Shown: positions 12,494-23,872, counted from the stretch's first letter. The stretch: DNA of 64,000 bases from Conchocele bisecta (GCA_029237695.1 CM055275.1:13094899-13158898), one strand, 5' to 3'. The notes: a model not told the origin generated them from the letters alone. Made by a program: numbers and translations.

Positions 12494-13134
12494 CTCAAAC
12501 CCTAATGTTCGTGTTCAACAAGACAGGTGGCTGGCCAATTCTGCAGTCTAACCGGTTTAGATATCGGTGATATACTCTTAATGTTGACATCCAAGGAGAC
12601 AGTTTGTGCAAAATGTTGATTGGTTTCATTGTAATACTATTGCGGTTGAGATTTATATACATGTGACTGGAGAACTGAGGCTTATGCATTTGTGACCAGT
12701 GTAGCTCCAGCTCACTTCTGTAGCCTGTGTTTCGACTGCACACTACGTAATTCATTCAAGTTAATTCAGTATGGACTTTCCATAACTGGCTGTTAACACT
12801 TGTACCACTACAGTCCTCTATAGTGGTATTGGCAAAACGTTTAGATCCAGATGAACCGGTTCTCCACTTTTTGCAAGTAATTTTCATATATTTGTTTAAA
12901 AAAAAAAAACACCATCTATTTATAAATAAGTCAGAACATAATTTTGTGATGATTGGATTGGTCGGTAAATTAAAATATCAAAATCCATTCCAGTTACTTA
13001 GGGGTGAAAGGGTTAATCACATTGAAAGCTGACATGTAAATGCGATAATTAACCGACCAATGCATGTCTATGACCAAGGACAAGTTGCAACTGTATTCGT
13101 ACAGTATTCATTGAACTTGATAATTGACTTTCAG

Positions 13135-13223
13135 GTGTTTAAAGTCAGACGAGGCTCTTTAAAAGACAAAAACCGTAAGCCTCATGACAGGCTAGTTTCC
13201 GGCTGTTGTGATGAACACAAATG
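13135..13223 (+). CDS. Possible internal host exon
   Basis: TTGACTTTCAG precedes and ATG|GTGAGT follows this 89-nt segment, both good splice consensus matches. One frame is open throughout and reads like protein (lysine/arginine-rich, then a CCDEHK segment). Read from the canonical acceptor it does not join in phase to the candidate exon at 10873. No family recognised; flanks are repeats. Confidence 0.25.
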
Positions 13224-13288
13224 GTGAGTACAGATAAAATGTATAGGACTTGCACCAAACATGCCAAATGTTATCAACATTATTAGCT

Positions 13289-14445
13289 TTTTAGCTCACC
13301 TGAGCGAAGCTCATGTGAGCTATTGTTACCGCAATGTTACCGCAATGTGTCCGTCGTCCATGAGCATTTTCAAACGTCTTCTCCTCGGTAACCATTGGGC
13401 ATATAGTCACCAAACTTCATGGTCATGGTCCTTAGGTAGGGGGATTACAAAATTGTTAAAATGACGTCATTACGTAATCCAAGATGGCCGCCGTCTGAAA
13501 ATAGCACAAATTCATTAAAAATCTTCTTCTCAAGAACCGCCAACTGGATTTCGACAAAACTTGGTAGGAATGATCGATGTACAATGCTCTTTCAGAGTTA
13601 TTAAAAAGGTGACCCCGGGGTCAAAAATGGGTGTGGCCCGTGGGGTGAAATTTATTTTTGACCGAATATGATTATGTCATGTATCAAATTGAAGGTATCA
13701 ATGAGACGATCACTCTGGTGCATGCTTTATCGAAATTGGATTGTTATATCATCCAGGATGGCCGCCTAAAGGTCCAAAGGTCGTTCTTTTATTAGAGATT
13801 TCAAAATTCTTCTTCACTTAAAAGTTATGGTTCATGGGTGAAGCCTTTTCAGATTTGTTAAAATGGAGGTCATCGCTAATCCAAGATGGACGCCGTCTAA
13901 AAATAGCATCAATTCTTCTCATGAACCCCTTGCTGGATTTTGACTAAGCTTGGTAGGAATGATTGATTTACTATGCTCTTTCAAAGTTGTGAAAATGGTG
14001 ACCCCGAGGTCAAAATTGGGCGTGGGCCGTGGGGTCAAATTGGGATCAAATTGGGGATGACATTTTATTTTTGAACCGGATATGCTCAAATCATGTATCA
14101 AATTGAAGGTATCGATGAGGCGATTGCTCTGGTGCAATATTTGTCGGAATCGGATGATTCAGTCATCCATGATGGCCACCAAAAGGTCCATTTATTCAAG
14201 ATTTTGAACGTCTTTTTCTCAGGAACCACATAGCCGATGCTGGCCAAACTTCATAGGAAGTTCAAATCCTTGGGTGAAGCATTTTCAGATTTGGTAAAAT
14301 GAGAGTCATCGCTTAATCCAAGATGACCGCCATCTAAAAATAGCACAATTCTTTTAAAACACATGAACTCAATAATGTCACATTCTCCTCTGGTGTTCAT
14401 GGAGTCAGGTGAGCGAATTAGGGCCATCATGGCCCTCTTGTTTAG
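13289..14445 (+). repeat. AGCTCACCTGAGC-bounded dispersed repeat
   Basis: Begins TTTAGCTCACCTGAGCGAAG and ends near GTCAGGTGAGCGAATTAGGG...GGCCCTCTTGTTTAG, so the termini are short inverted repeats (CTCACCTGA / TCAGGTGAG). The interior contains a roughly 400-500-bp segment repeated two to three times, each with AATCCAAGATGG(C/A)CGCC, AAAATAGCA, GACCCCG(A/G)GGTCAAAA and ATCAAATTGAAGGTATC. I know this terminal grammar from bivalve genomes. Non-coding. Confidence 0.65.
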
Positions 14446-14654
14446 ATAACATTTTACATCATAATCATACATAAGCTATCACTCTTGAGACTTCTTTTCC
14501 CACAGTTATTATGTGATGATTATAACTAAACAAATATTATCCAATTTTAACATGCTTTAATTTTGTTGCGTTTGCTAACTGTAACATCCGTCAATTTTAC
14601 CATCTTTATAGAAATTTGGCATTTTTTACTTCCCAATCAAGGCCCTAGATATTA

Positions 14655-14880
14655 TCATAGGCGGCGGAATGGGTAACTTATTGTGGGGGCCCAATCGCGA
14701 GTGCCCGATTTTGCTAGTGGGGTCCTGGGACATGCTCAATTTTGGAAATCTAAACGCCATTTCCTGCATTCTCAGCAAGTTTGAGGATGATAACATGTGT
14801 TTATTACATAATTATTGGGGGGGGGGGATGGCCCAACAAAATTATTGTGGGGGGGGGGCGCACTTCCGCCGCCCCTGATT
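14655..14880. repeat. G-tract repeat with GGCGGCGG/CCGCCGCC ends
   Basis: Starts ATAGGCGGCGGAATGGG and ends CTTCCGCCGCCCCTGAT, forming short inverted termini, with two long G runs (about 14816-14828 and 14851-14860) separated by a repeated GCCCAACAAAATTATTG-like unit. Probably a small non-autonomous element with expanded homopolymers. Confidence 0.5.
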
Positions 14881-15254
14881 ATCTAGTAGATAATATACAT
14901 GAACTTTTCAGGTGTCATTGCACAACAGTGCGATTGACATGAACTGCATGTAATTTTATCAACGCCAACTCTTTTTATTCTATAGCCCACCCATGCGCCA
15001 CACATGTGCCACACATGCCTAATATTAAGGCCAAATATGAAATTTTTGGCCAATCCATTTACATGTTTATGTTAGCCATTGCACACTTGATTTCCCTTAT
15101 AAATGTTCTTGTTCAACATTCAAGTGATATATTTGTAATTATTTTCAGAGTTCGCCAATCACATCTGGAGACCTTGAGAATGCCAGCCGTTCAGCAGTGT
15201 AGCCACATTTTCTGACGGGGATTCAAACCTGAGGCGAAGTGATATGCTATACCA

Positions 15255-15655
15255 AAGATGCAGTGGGTGGCAGGTGGGAGTATGTCATGGGCAATTTAAC
15301 GATCAGTGTTCATCCTTACCGGTAACCCGACTGGAAACCTAGTTTGGCCCCTCACATACGTATTTGTCATGTTGTATCTGACAGTTGAATCTGGTTATAC
15401 CCTTTATGTGAGTATTAAGATTATTCGTAATCCTATTTTAGGGGAAGGGGCCAAGTGACTTTGGTGTGGTATGGACCTGCACCAGGTCAGGTTATTCTAA
15501 TTTCAGGGCTGAATATATTTTTTCTCGATGTCAATATTCCGCTCTGATTTTGGGATTTTTCCCCCAATGCAGCAGATTTAAAACGGGATCGAACCCGTTT
15601 GCCTGGCCTTACATGAACCTTTGCTGTTGATGTACCATTAAACACCAATAAATAA
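15255..15655 (+). repeat. SINE-like repeat, copy 1
   Basis: Shares a fixed motif order with copies at 16120, 21495, 30530 and 60125: CAATTTAACGATC, CATCCTTACCGG, TTTGGCCC(C)TCA, GACAGTTGAATCTGGTTATACCC, AGTGACTTTGGTGTGG, CAGGGCTGAATATAT, CAATGCAGCAG and a GTTGAT...TAAACACCAATAAA tail. Size is about 370-400 bp with a simple A-rich tail and no coding content. This fits a SINE or the 3' end of a LINE, inferred from structure only. Confidence 0.65.
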
Positions 15656-15780
15656 ACAAATTGACAGTGCTGAAAGTTAGTGCTGTATGTACAGTACTCC
15701 CGGCATACAGATGTGTTCCCTTTTGCATATGGTCTTGTGTTGGATATATTTCATGTATCAAATAAATCAATGTCTCGTTT

Positions 15781-16035
15781 TTGTCTCGCCCGCGAAAGCG
15801 GAAAGCGAGACTGAACGTTTTGCTTTTCCGGAGTCGTCGGCGGCGGCGTCGTCATCATTCAATACTAAGTTTTCGCGTTACGGTCATTAGTTCAAAACTT
15901 CATCAGCTACAATCATCAAACTTTACACATACCTTTTCTATGATATGTATATGAACATAGGACTATTCTCGGGGCCACATGGTCAAGGTCAATGCCCCAG
16001 GGTCAAGGTCAAGGTGGAACAGGGCGAGACGTTTG
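15781..16035 (+). repeat. TGTCTCGCCC-bounded dispersed repeat
   Basis: Begins TTGTCTCGCCCGCGAAAGCG and ends AGGGCGAGACGTTTG, so GTCTCGCCC and GGGCGAGAC are terminal inverted motifs. It includes a GGCGGCGGCGTCGTC stretch and repeated AAGGTCAAGGTCA near the right end. I associate this with a repeat family common in bivalves. No open reading frame of note. Confidence 0.6.
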
Positions 16036-16119
16036 ATTCCGCGGAATTCTTGCTACTGTGATTTCCAGCAACTAAGATGGGATTATTTTGTTTTCTCCAG
16101 TATACATTTTTTATGACTC

Positions 16120-16410
16120 CTCAGGTACGTATTTGACATTCTTGTATGTGAGATTTTAATCTGGTTATACTCCTTGTATGAGTAATACGATTGTTCCTAA
16201 TCCTATTGCTTTTAGGGGAAGAGGCCAAGTGACTTTGGTGTGGTATGGACCAGGCACTAGGTCGTGCTATTCAAATTTCAGCGCTGAATATATATTTATT
16301 TTGATGTAAATATTTCGTTCTGATATTTGGATATTTTTCCCAATGCAGCAGGTTACATGCTTTAAATTACCGTAGCTGTTGATAGACCGGTAAACACCAA
16401 TACATCAATC
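16120..16410 (+). repeat. SINE-like repeat, copy 2 (5' truncated)
   Basis: Carries CCTCAGGTACG, GAGATTTTAATCTGGTTATAC, GGGGAAGAGGCCAAGTGACT, TGGTGTGGTATGGAC, GCGCTGAATATATAT and the GTTGATAGACCGGTAAACACC tail in the same order as copy 1, but lacks the CAATTTAACGATC start. 5' truncation is typical of retroposition. Confidence 0.6.
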
Positions 16411-16864
16411 AATTCATACTACAGTTACATGTTGTACGGAAATTGGTACATTGTGTTTGTTGAGTGTATGAAATATCACACTTTTGGTTTAACAAATCAG
16501 CAGATGGGTTGATCAATTTGATTAACTCAAAAACTTGTTTGTCTGAAATTGCATACGTTCGGCAATACGTGTGTACTGTGACTTAATTAAATAGTCTAGT
16601 GTAAATTTTAATCGCATGGTTGTAAATAATACAAATATTTTTTATTACACATACTGTTTACTTCCTTCTTAAGCCCGGTTGTATATCTACTGCTAATCAG
16701 TTCATTTCAAATCTGATTTGAGATGATATTAATTTTTTAAGCTTTTTCGTAGTAAGATGCCTTTGTACATAGACACTCGTTTGTGGTTTATTTCAATATA
16801 TTTTAACACACTTTTAGACCGGTGAATAAAACATATAATGATTTATTTGCACTGTCACGATTAG

Positions 16865-16959
16865 CGGTAGCTATACAATGTGGGACGCTAGAAAGAAATA
16901 AGCCAACAGCAGTTGCCATTGCCTGTGATTGTTTTAACCAGGATAAGCGCAGTGACAAG
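16865..16959 (+). CDS. Possible internal host exon
   Basis: Preceded by CACGATTAG and followed by GACAAG|GTAAAC. One frame is open across all 95 nt with a cysteine-containing, protein-like composition (VAIQCGTLERNKPTA...), and its phase would fit the candidate first exon at 10873. The acceptor lacks a strong pyrimidine tract, so confidence is low. Confidence 0.22.
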
Positions 16960-17529
16960 GTAAACTTCAATGGCTTATTGTTTTCTTGCTGATTTGCGCG
17001 AAGTCCTTTTTATTAAAAAATTTTTTTTTAACAAAATATTAATTTGATGCGAGTATGGGGCTGATTCATATATTCACACGAGTCCCGTGTTACAAACATT
17101 TGTAGCATGGCATGGCAGTTAAAACCGATCTTGTGAAATGTGTCGATTGGGGCGCTGCAGTTTTGTGACACCATGGGATGACAGCGTTTATCACATAACA
17201 CGAGTATATATGCATGTGCATGCATAAACATGCATAAGTGTATATATAGTCCGGAGTGTATATGCATGCAGCTCCATACTATGCAACAAGTACATGTAAT
17301 GTTGTATATGTATTACTTATGTATTACTGTTTGCTCAATGTTTTAGCGAGCCGTCTCTTGTAATTCTTTTAGAATGACAATTGTATGTGTGCCTGTGTTG
17401 TACTATTGTTCTTTGTTTTATGATGTACAGTTGATGAAATGTAAATAAACAATTTAACAACTGTGTTGGCTAGGAACATGCAAAGGGTAAATTTAACAAT
17501 GGGTTTCGTCTGAATCCTATGTCCGTGTT

Positions 17530-17905
17530 TTGCCCCTCAAGTACATTTTTGACTTTCTTGCTACTTGAGAGTTGAATCCAATTATACAGATTATCAAAGT
17601 AATACATATTTGTACTAATCATATTACTTTGACGGAGTCTGGCTAAGTGAATCTTGTTTTGCCATGACCTGGCTGCAGGTCAGGTTATGCTACTGTCTGG
17701 CCTGAATATATATTTTAGGGTCTGTCTGTCCGTTTGTATGTTTATTTTTTGGAAGTTTTTGTAAGAGTTTCTTACATCACCTAGGGGCCCTAGGTGCGTT
17801 GACAGACCACATTTTCTATTTTTCTGTAAGTATTCAGTTCTTCATTTGCGTTTCGACACTGTTAACCCAGCCTAAAATGACCATATTTCAATACATTAAA
17901 TAAAT
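17530..17905 (+). repeat. SINE-like repeat, diverged copy
   Basis: GCCCCTCAAGTACATTTTTGAC, CTTGAGAGTTGAATCC, GGCTAAGTGAATCTTG and GGCCTGAATATATATTT follow the motif order of the 15.3-kb copy at lower similarity, and a CCTAAAATGACC...AATACATTAAATAAA tail closes it. An extra segment near 17720-17830 interrupts the match. Confidence 0.45.
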
Positions 17906-17909
17906 AAAT

Positions 17910-18720
17910 AATTGATTGTATGTAATTTCACGATGTAATTTCATACAATCGACAAGGAAAACAGTCACAACAACTGTGTTTGATTGTATGACATTTCATA
18001 TGTTCACAAATAGTTGTTTTTCCGAGACTTAATCATGTTAATTAAAATGCTGTAGTGTCAAGTATTATTTATTTTGATCATAATTGTATACAGCCATTAA
18101 TAGACGAACCGTCACTGAATTTGATTCTATTAAATTTCATTCGTTCAGCAAGATGTGTGTGCAATGAGTTATTGAGCCTTAATTGAAGTCTCAGAGTGCA
18201 GTATTATCTATTTTTATTGTATATAATTTCACCAGTGGAAAAAACATTTGTTAACTGAGGCTTGCGGTTGTAGAATCCAGTATTATTTTTTTGGATTATA
18301 TGTAATTTATTTCGAACACATGTAATTTCATACAATCACCAGGAAAAACTATAACTTTGAATGTGTTTGATTTTACGAAATTTCATATGTTCTTAAATAC
18401 TTGTTAACTTTGACTCAACAATTTAGATCCAGTATTATTTATTTTGATCGTATGAAATTTCATACGTTCGCAAATACTTGTTATTTGATATTTAAAAGTT
18501 TGGAATCAGTTGTGATTCTTTCGATCGTATGTAATTTCATACAATTGTCACTTTGACTGAATATGATTGTATGAAATTTCATACGTTCGCAAGTACTTGT
18601 TATTTGAGACTTAAAGTTTGGAATCCATTATGATTGTTTCGATCGTATGTAATTTCATACAATTGTCACTTTGACTAAATGTGATTGTATGAAATTTCAT
18701 ACGTTCGCAAATGAATTGTA
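17910..18720. repeat. Palindromic tandem array, about 119-bp period
   Basis: The palindromic core ATGAAATTTCAT or ATGTAATTTCAT recurs many times, flanked by GATTGTATG, ACGTTCGCAAATACTTGTTATTTGA and TTTGGAATC. In the best-conserved part, GTATGAAATTTCATACGTTCGCAA recurs near 18450, 18566 and 18686, giving a period of about 117-120 bp. Upstream units are more degenerate. One further core lies at 18858. It looks like a local satellite built from a self-complementary unit. Confidence 0.75.
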
Positions 18721-18987
18721 TTTTATTATTTGTATTATTTATTAAACAAATACAAAATGGGCATGCTTTGATGTGTATATATTCAGATAATGGTACTCTT
18801 TTAATCCAAAACCATGTATATTGTTGGGTCTGATTTGAAAATATGGTCTTTAAAGATGTATGAAATTTCATACATTGCTACTAAAAAAGTACCAATAATG
18901 GAAATCGGTTGTATCCAGAGCACTGATTTATGCTGTATAAAAGAGAATTTTTGTGAAAATCCCTTTTTATTTGGGAAAGCGTTAATT

Positions 18988-19383
18988 ATGTTTCTCACAG
19001 GGGTGGGGGGAAATTTCCCACCCCCTCCACTTGTTGGTTTCTGCTACTATTTGTTGTTGATTGTACACTATGTGAATATTATGTGAAAAGCATCAACATT
19101 GTGATATGTTTCTCACAGGGGGGAGGGAATTTCCTCCCCCCCCCCTCCACTGGTTGGTTTCTGCTACTTTTGTCGTTGATTGTATACTATGTGAATATTA
19201 TGTGAAAAGCATCAAAATTGTGATATGTTTCTCACATATGTTTCTCACAGGGGGGGAACCCCCCTCTGCTGGTTGATGTCTGCTAATTTTTGTCGTTGAC
19301 TGTATGTTATGTGAATAGTATGTGAAATGCATCAAAATTGCATCAAAATTGTGATATGTTTCTCACAGGGGGGGGGGGGGGGA
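18988..19383 (+). repeat. 118-bp tandem repeat with G tracts
   Basis: ATGTTTCTCACA starts units at 18988, 19106, 19225 (with a duplicated start at 19238) and 19356. Each unit has a G-rich run, usually a matching C-rich run, GGTTG(A/G)T(T/G)TCTGCTA, a CTATGTGAATATTATGTGAAA-like stretch and CATCAA(A/C)ATTGTGAT. The G-run length differs in every unit, as expected from slippage. The last unit runs into a hairpin MITE. Confidence 0.85.
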
Positions 19384-19539
19384 TTATTGAGTATAGGCTG
19401 CATATGCAGACTATGCTCAATACATGTAAATCCTATAAGTGTTTACAAGAAAACATTGTTGATGTAAAATGTACAGACTATCATAAGTTTGCACTGACGA
19501 ACATTTTAGTCGTACGAAGTTTAGTGAAACAGCCCTTAG
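19384..19539. mobile_element. Hairpin MITE (GGGCCGTTTCACTAAA family), half copy
   Basis: Contains the family's central TGAGTATAGGCTGCATATGCAG...CTATGCTCAATACATGTAAAT palindrome and right arm (CGAACATTTTAGTCGTACGAAGTTTAGTGAAAC) found intact at 22711-22935 and 24331-24550. The left arm is missing and replaced by the last unit of the 118-bp array. Confidence 0.7.
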
Positions 19540-20770
19540 GCCGGCAATTGATTTCCCCATATACCCACATTCACACAAACATGACAATCGCAAACTACCT
19601 GCGACAAAATCAATTTTGTTACGTCCATTCCTGGAGTTAGTGACCTAAGCCGGTTCTAGATCCATGCCAAATACGGGGTCATGCGGGTTTATTTCCATGA
19701 GTTATTTCCCCTTTTTTGACGGAACCGTCTACTTTCGCTTTCGAAATCTCTTTCTCACCCACACATCAAGTTGAACACAGAAACAAATATAATATTAAAT
19801 ATACAAGTTTCTACTTACTGTGTCATAATATCAAACATTGCTTTTATTGTATTCATTAAGACAGAAATGCTGTGTGCTAATCAGTCAAAATAAAACAACT
19901 TGTTGCTCTGGTAACTTACCATCAATAATAAAGATGTTAAATCTACCGAGTGTATAACAGACTTAGTAGAATACAATAAGGGAGTGTGATAGTAGTAGGG
20001 TAAAAATAGAAATACGAACATACGACTGGTTCCTATACGATCACATTATGTATTGGCCGACTGGTTCCTATAGTTAATTTCCAGTCGATAAACTGAAAAC
20101 AACACATATTGCATGTATATATAGAGGATCTTACATGAGCGATCATATAATACATTATTCATTTAACAATATATTCAGCGTTCCAGATAAGGTGCGTATT
20201 AGCGTATTTTACGCAATTAGTTTAGCTGACTACGCATTGATTATCAAAAGTGGGAGTACACAATACATGTACGCACAGCAATGTGAAAATACGCATTGAT
20301 TTTCAAATTGAGTAGTGAAAATACTTTCATAAACTTGTTTGCTTTTTGCAGCTCAAATAAGTGAATGTTTAAATTTGTTATATTTTGTATCATTTGTTCC
20401 CTATTTAGTAATAAAAAAAAACAATAATTAATTTGTAAAAGTAAAATGCGCAAATATTTTGAAAGCAGGGGGTATAGTACGCTTTAGCAACATAAAGTAA
20501 CTGCGCATGTACATGCAGGAATCATTTCATACAAGGTATATGATCACATGGTTCCAAAAACGACAACAAGAACTGAAACTTCCAGAAGCGCCTCCGATTC
20601 AAAGTGCGTATTCTTTTATTTTGTCCTTATTATGTAACGGATCTTTATGAAATATGGCGCATCAAACGTGTCATGTTAAGCTGCATTTGGTGGTCTCGGT
20701 ACTTTGTTCCAAACTTCTGTCGTTTTTGTGAAGAATCGATTTCAGTGTCTACTGACACGTAATATATGAC
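19540..20770. other. Host non-coding stretch
   Basis: Only chance short frames. A duplicated CGACTGGTTCCTATA motif occurs near 20020 and 20060, and a GTACGCA/TACGCATTGATT motif pair near 20170-20300. Nothing further recognised. Confidence 0.5.
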
Positions 20771-21010
20771 TTTATCCCGTCAATACAGTGCGTATGTGCC
20801 GTGAAACACGGTGCCGTGAAACATTTTTGATATCCTGTCAATACGACTTAATCACTGCGTATGAATATCTTCGGTGGCCGAGTTATATTTTTGAATTTTT
20901 CAGCCATTTGTAGGTGTTGACGGGATAAATAGAATGGTAGGTTAGTGCCGTGAATGGGTAAAAAGAGATGGCAAGGCTCAGGAAACGGGATGGGCGAGGC
21001 TCTGTATATT
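20771..21010. mobile_element. TATCCCGTCAA-family MITE, copy 1
   Basis: Starts TTATCCCGTCAATACAGTGCG, includes GTGCCGTGAAACA, TTTTTGATATCC(T/A)GTCAATAC and an inverted GTGTTGACGGGATAAATAGA, then the second module AGTGCCGTGAATGGG...CAAGGCTCAGGAAACGGGATG. Copies at 22951-23213 and 54491-54810 share both modules. This copy ends in the middle of the second palindrome. Confidence 0.65.
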
Positions 21011-21106
21011 GTATACCGCTCCATGGAAATTAGCCGTTTTTTAGATTGTATACGGTTATGAATGTATATTTGCAGCCTATTTGCGCTGTTTACTTTCATG
21101 TGCGCG

Positions 21107-21146
21107 TTATGAATATAGATAGCGGAAGTAGTCGTATTTTCACCGG
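21107..21146 (+). repeat. Short repeat shared with the window end
   Basis: GCGTTATGAATA(T/C)AGATAGCGGAAGTAGTCGTATTTTCAC occurs here and, reverse-complemented, at 63938-63976. The two copies differ by about one base over 38. Probably the terminus of a further dispersed element whose other end is not in the window. Confidence 0.6.
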
Positions 21147-21390
21147 AAGTTGTTTATTTCATCGATGAGAACATATGACTTTTATTTATATCATATAACT
21201 ATGTATTTCATGGGTAGGTATATAATAAAAATACATATTCATAATATAGACAACATATTGTGCGAAACCTGAATCACGACATGGCTGATCCATCATTCAT
21301 AATGATATTGTGCTACACACTAATAGATGCAGTACATGCCCACTCGTGAGTGGTTGGTCGGGGTCACGTGAAGGGTACATTAACTCAAGG

Positions 21391-21501
21391 ATTCCGCAGG
21401 AGAAAATCAAAACAATCGCCACTTCAAAAACAAATTGTTTGTATCGCCAATTGTTTATTTGTATCGCCAATTGCGAAAGTGGCGATCACCAGCGGAATCC
21501 C
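21391..21501. repeat. Imperfect hairpin with GGCGAT/ATCGCC arms
   Basis: GGATTCCGC...CAATCGCCACTTC on the left pairs with GAAAGTGGCGATCACCAGCGGAATCC on the right, around a duplicated TTGTATCGCCAATTGTTT unit. A related string (ATTCCGCTGGCGATCGCG...AAGTGGCG) lies at 3398-3520 in the dispersed repeat. Confidence 0.55.
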
Positions 21502-21900
21502 ATTTAACTGTGTAAGTGTTCCTCCTTATAGGAATCACGATTTGCCTGGTTTGGCCCTCAGGTACGTTTTTATCTTTGGCTCTTTTGTTACCTGAGAGTT
21601 GTGTTGGGTTATTGCCCATTATAAAAGTAGTAACATTATTACTGATCCTAATGCTTTTGGGAGGGGGCCAAGTGATTCTGGTGTGGTGAGGACCTGGCAT
21701 CAGATCAGGATTATTCTGATTTCAGGGCTGAATATATATATATTTTTATTGTAAATATTCAGTTCTGATTTTGGGCTTGCATGTACTTGAAAATGTACTT
21801 GTTCTTGTACAGGAAATATATTGGATTTAGTACTAAACCCATTGACCTGGCCTTAAATGACCTTGATGTTGATAGGCCGTTAAACCACAACAAACATACG
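21502..21900 (+). repeat. SINE-like repeat, copy 4
   Basis: Motif order as at 15.3 kb: GTTCCTCCTTATAGGAATCACG, TTTGGCCCTCAGGTACG, CCTGAGAGTTG, GGGCCAAGTGATTCTGGTGTGG, CAGGGCTGAATATATATA, TTCAGTTCTGATTTTGGG, and the tail GATGTTGATAGGCCGTTAAACCAC. The A/C-rich tail leads straight into a MITE end. Confidence 0.65.
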
Positions 21901-21904
21901 CACA

Positions 21905-22341
21905 AACATGCCCACTCAGTAGGCACAACATGTTCTTTATATCAAAGACATTTTCTGGCAAAATATAAACTCCTTCACCATTTCATCACGTATTGATTGG
22001 CATTAATATACATTTTATATCAATAAATTTCCACACTGATATCAGGACCGATAACCGTGTTTCCTTAAAATGTTAACGGACATTACTATTCATTTTCTGT
22101 ATTTATTTTTTGATGTGCAATCATGGATCATACTTTATAATCTGTCAAAAACACTTTTGTTCAAATGACGCATTTAATTAGTTATAAATAATATCATGCC
22201 TTAATTGCATATGAAAATAGCCTGGTACCACCGCGAGTCACTGTCAGTAAACTTAGTATTACTAAATGATTATATCTGTATAGCGGGAACTGGTGTTATA
22301 TAAAGAACAGTGTGTGCCTACTGAGTGGCATGTACCTTTAA
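21905..22341. mobile_element. TGCCCACTCAGTAGG-family MITE, complete copy
   Basis: Inverted termini ACATGCCCACTCAGTAGGCACAA and the complement of TGTGCCTACTGAGTGGCATGTA bound about 437 bp. Interior landmarks are TTTCTGGCAAAATA, GATAACCGTGTTTCC, AATGTTAACGGACA, GATGTGCAATCATG, TTTGCATATGAAAATAGCC and TGATTATATCTG. Related copies or halves lie at 27031-28829, 59885-60029 and 60797-62575. Confidence 0.7.
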
Positions 22342-22710
22342 TATATTACTGAATGGCGAACAGTGCAGATCCTGACCAGACTGCGCGCATGTGACTTACG
22401 AAATGGGGCTTATAGGATTTGTGACCAGTGCAGCTACGGATTGCAAAAACTATAAGCCCCATTTCTCCAATCACCTCTCTACAACTACACCCATTCTTGT
22501 GAAAACCAATATATATTAATTTGTTTCATTAAATGTTATTCACGTTTAAATACATGATGTACACTCATATATTTCCACATGCATACATAACACAAAACAT
22601 TTTACATTACATGAAGTACATAGTGTATTGTCGAGTGCTTTATTTTAGAGAAATGTTCATAAAAATACAGTAGAATGAAAGGAAATAAAGATATTCCTCC
22701 CCATACCTGG

Positions 22711-22935
22711 GGGCCGTTTCACTAAACTTCGTACGACTAAAATGTTCGTAAGTGCAAATTTAGGATCGTCTGTAAATTGCAATTGATGGATTTACATTCA
22801 TTCAGCATAGACTGAATATGCAGCCTATGCTCAATATATGTAAATTCAATACTTGTTTACAACAAAACATTATTAATGTGCAAGTTACAGACTATCATAA
22901 TTTTGCACTTACGAACATTTTAGTCGTAGCCCTGG
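22711..22935. mobile_element. Hairpin MITE (GGGCCGTTTCACTAAA family), complete
   Basis: Left arm GGGCCGTTTCACTAAACTTCGTACGACTAAAATGTTCGTAAGTG (in two parts) is mirrored by CACTTACGAACATTTTAGTCGTA at the right, and an internal TCAGCATAGACTGAATATGCAGCCTATGCT palindrome sits in the centre. Non-coding, about 225 bp, clearly able to fold into a long hairpin. Confidence 0.75.
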
Positions 22936-22950
22936 TACACAATTCATATT

Positions 22951-23213
22951 TATCCCGTCAACACAGTGCGTATGTGCCGTGAAACACAGTGCCGTGAAAC
23001 ATTTTTGATATCCAGTCAATACAATTTTTCCATTTTACAGCCATTTGTAGGTGTTGACGGGATAAATAGAATAGTAGATTAGTGCCGTGAATGGGAAAAA
23101 ATATCTGGCGCGGCACGGAAACGGGATGTGCTCGGCAGAGCCTCGCCCATCCCGTTTCCTGAGCCTTGCCAGATATTGTTTCCCATTCACGACACTAACC
23201 TACTATTCTCTAT
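22951..23213. mobile_element. TATCCCGTCAA-family MITE, copy 2
   Basis: Two nested inverted repeats: TATCCCGTCAACACAGTG against GTGTTGACGGGATA, then TAGATTAGTGCCGTGAATGGG...ATATCTGGC against GCCAGATATTGTTTCCCATTCACGACACTAACCTA. This compound hairpin is repeated at 54491-54810. Confidence 0.7.
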
Positions 23214-23344
23214 ACACTTAGCATGATAACTATATTACATGAGTGTGCTAACAATGTACTTGATTGTTATATGGTGCTATGTACATATTCATTGTCAAAC
23301 CTACCCCACTTAATATGTTTTATGGTACATGTATATACCTACTG

Positions 23345-23872
23345 TCTGCTAAACGCAACCTGCCCACATTTGACGGCCATATAAACAATGCAAAAACAAT
23401 ATTTTTTTCGATAAATTTTATCAAAATTTAAAAATGAGCCTTTCTTTTTATTTCGTGACATTTGGTCAAATATTACAAATAATTGATTTGTCTATGTGAA
23501 TTTAACATGGGGGAAAAGGAGGTGGAGGTGCTCTGGGAGGCGTCAAAAAACGAAAAAAAAAGAAAGGAAATTGACTCCGAAACCTGGCTAGATAGCTTGG
23601 AAATGATCTGACTAAGAAAACAAAAGTTAAATTTGGAAAATCGTTCCAGTATTTATGAAATTCTAAAAATATCACCTGTGAAGATGTCTATGGGTATTTA
23701 ACATGGGGAAAACAATATTTCGGAATAAAATCATTATTTGAACAAATTTCATGAAATAAAATGAAGGCTCTTTCTTAATTTTTGCTTTAAATTAATATTA
23801 TTCACCAAAACAAATTTTGCTATTGTTTATATGGCCTTAAAGGTTGGGCAGCTTTCGTGAAACAGACAGTAA
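23345..23872. mobile_element. CTGTCTGTTTCACGAAA-family MITE, complete copy
   Basis: Left end CTACTGTCTGCTAAACGCAACCTGCCC and right end GGGCAGCTTTCGTGAAACAGACAGTA are inverted repeats. Interior landmarks are CGGCCATATAAACAATGCAAAAACAATATTT, TTTGGTCAAATATT and AATTTAACATGGGG. About 528 bp with no coding capacity. Copies or parts occur at 55230-56007, 59007-59483 and 59660-59885, and its terminus is the source of the 89-bp array at 54832. Confidence 0.7.
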
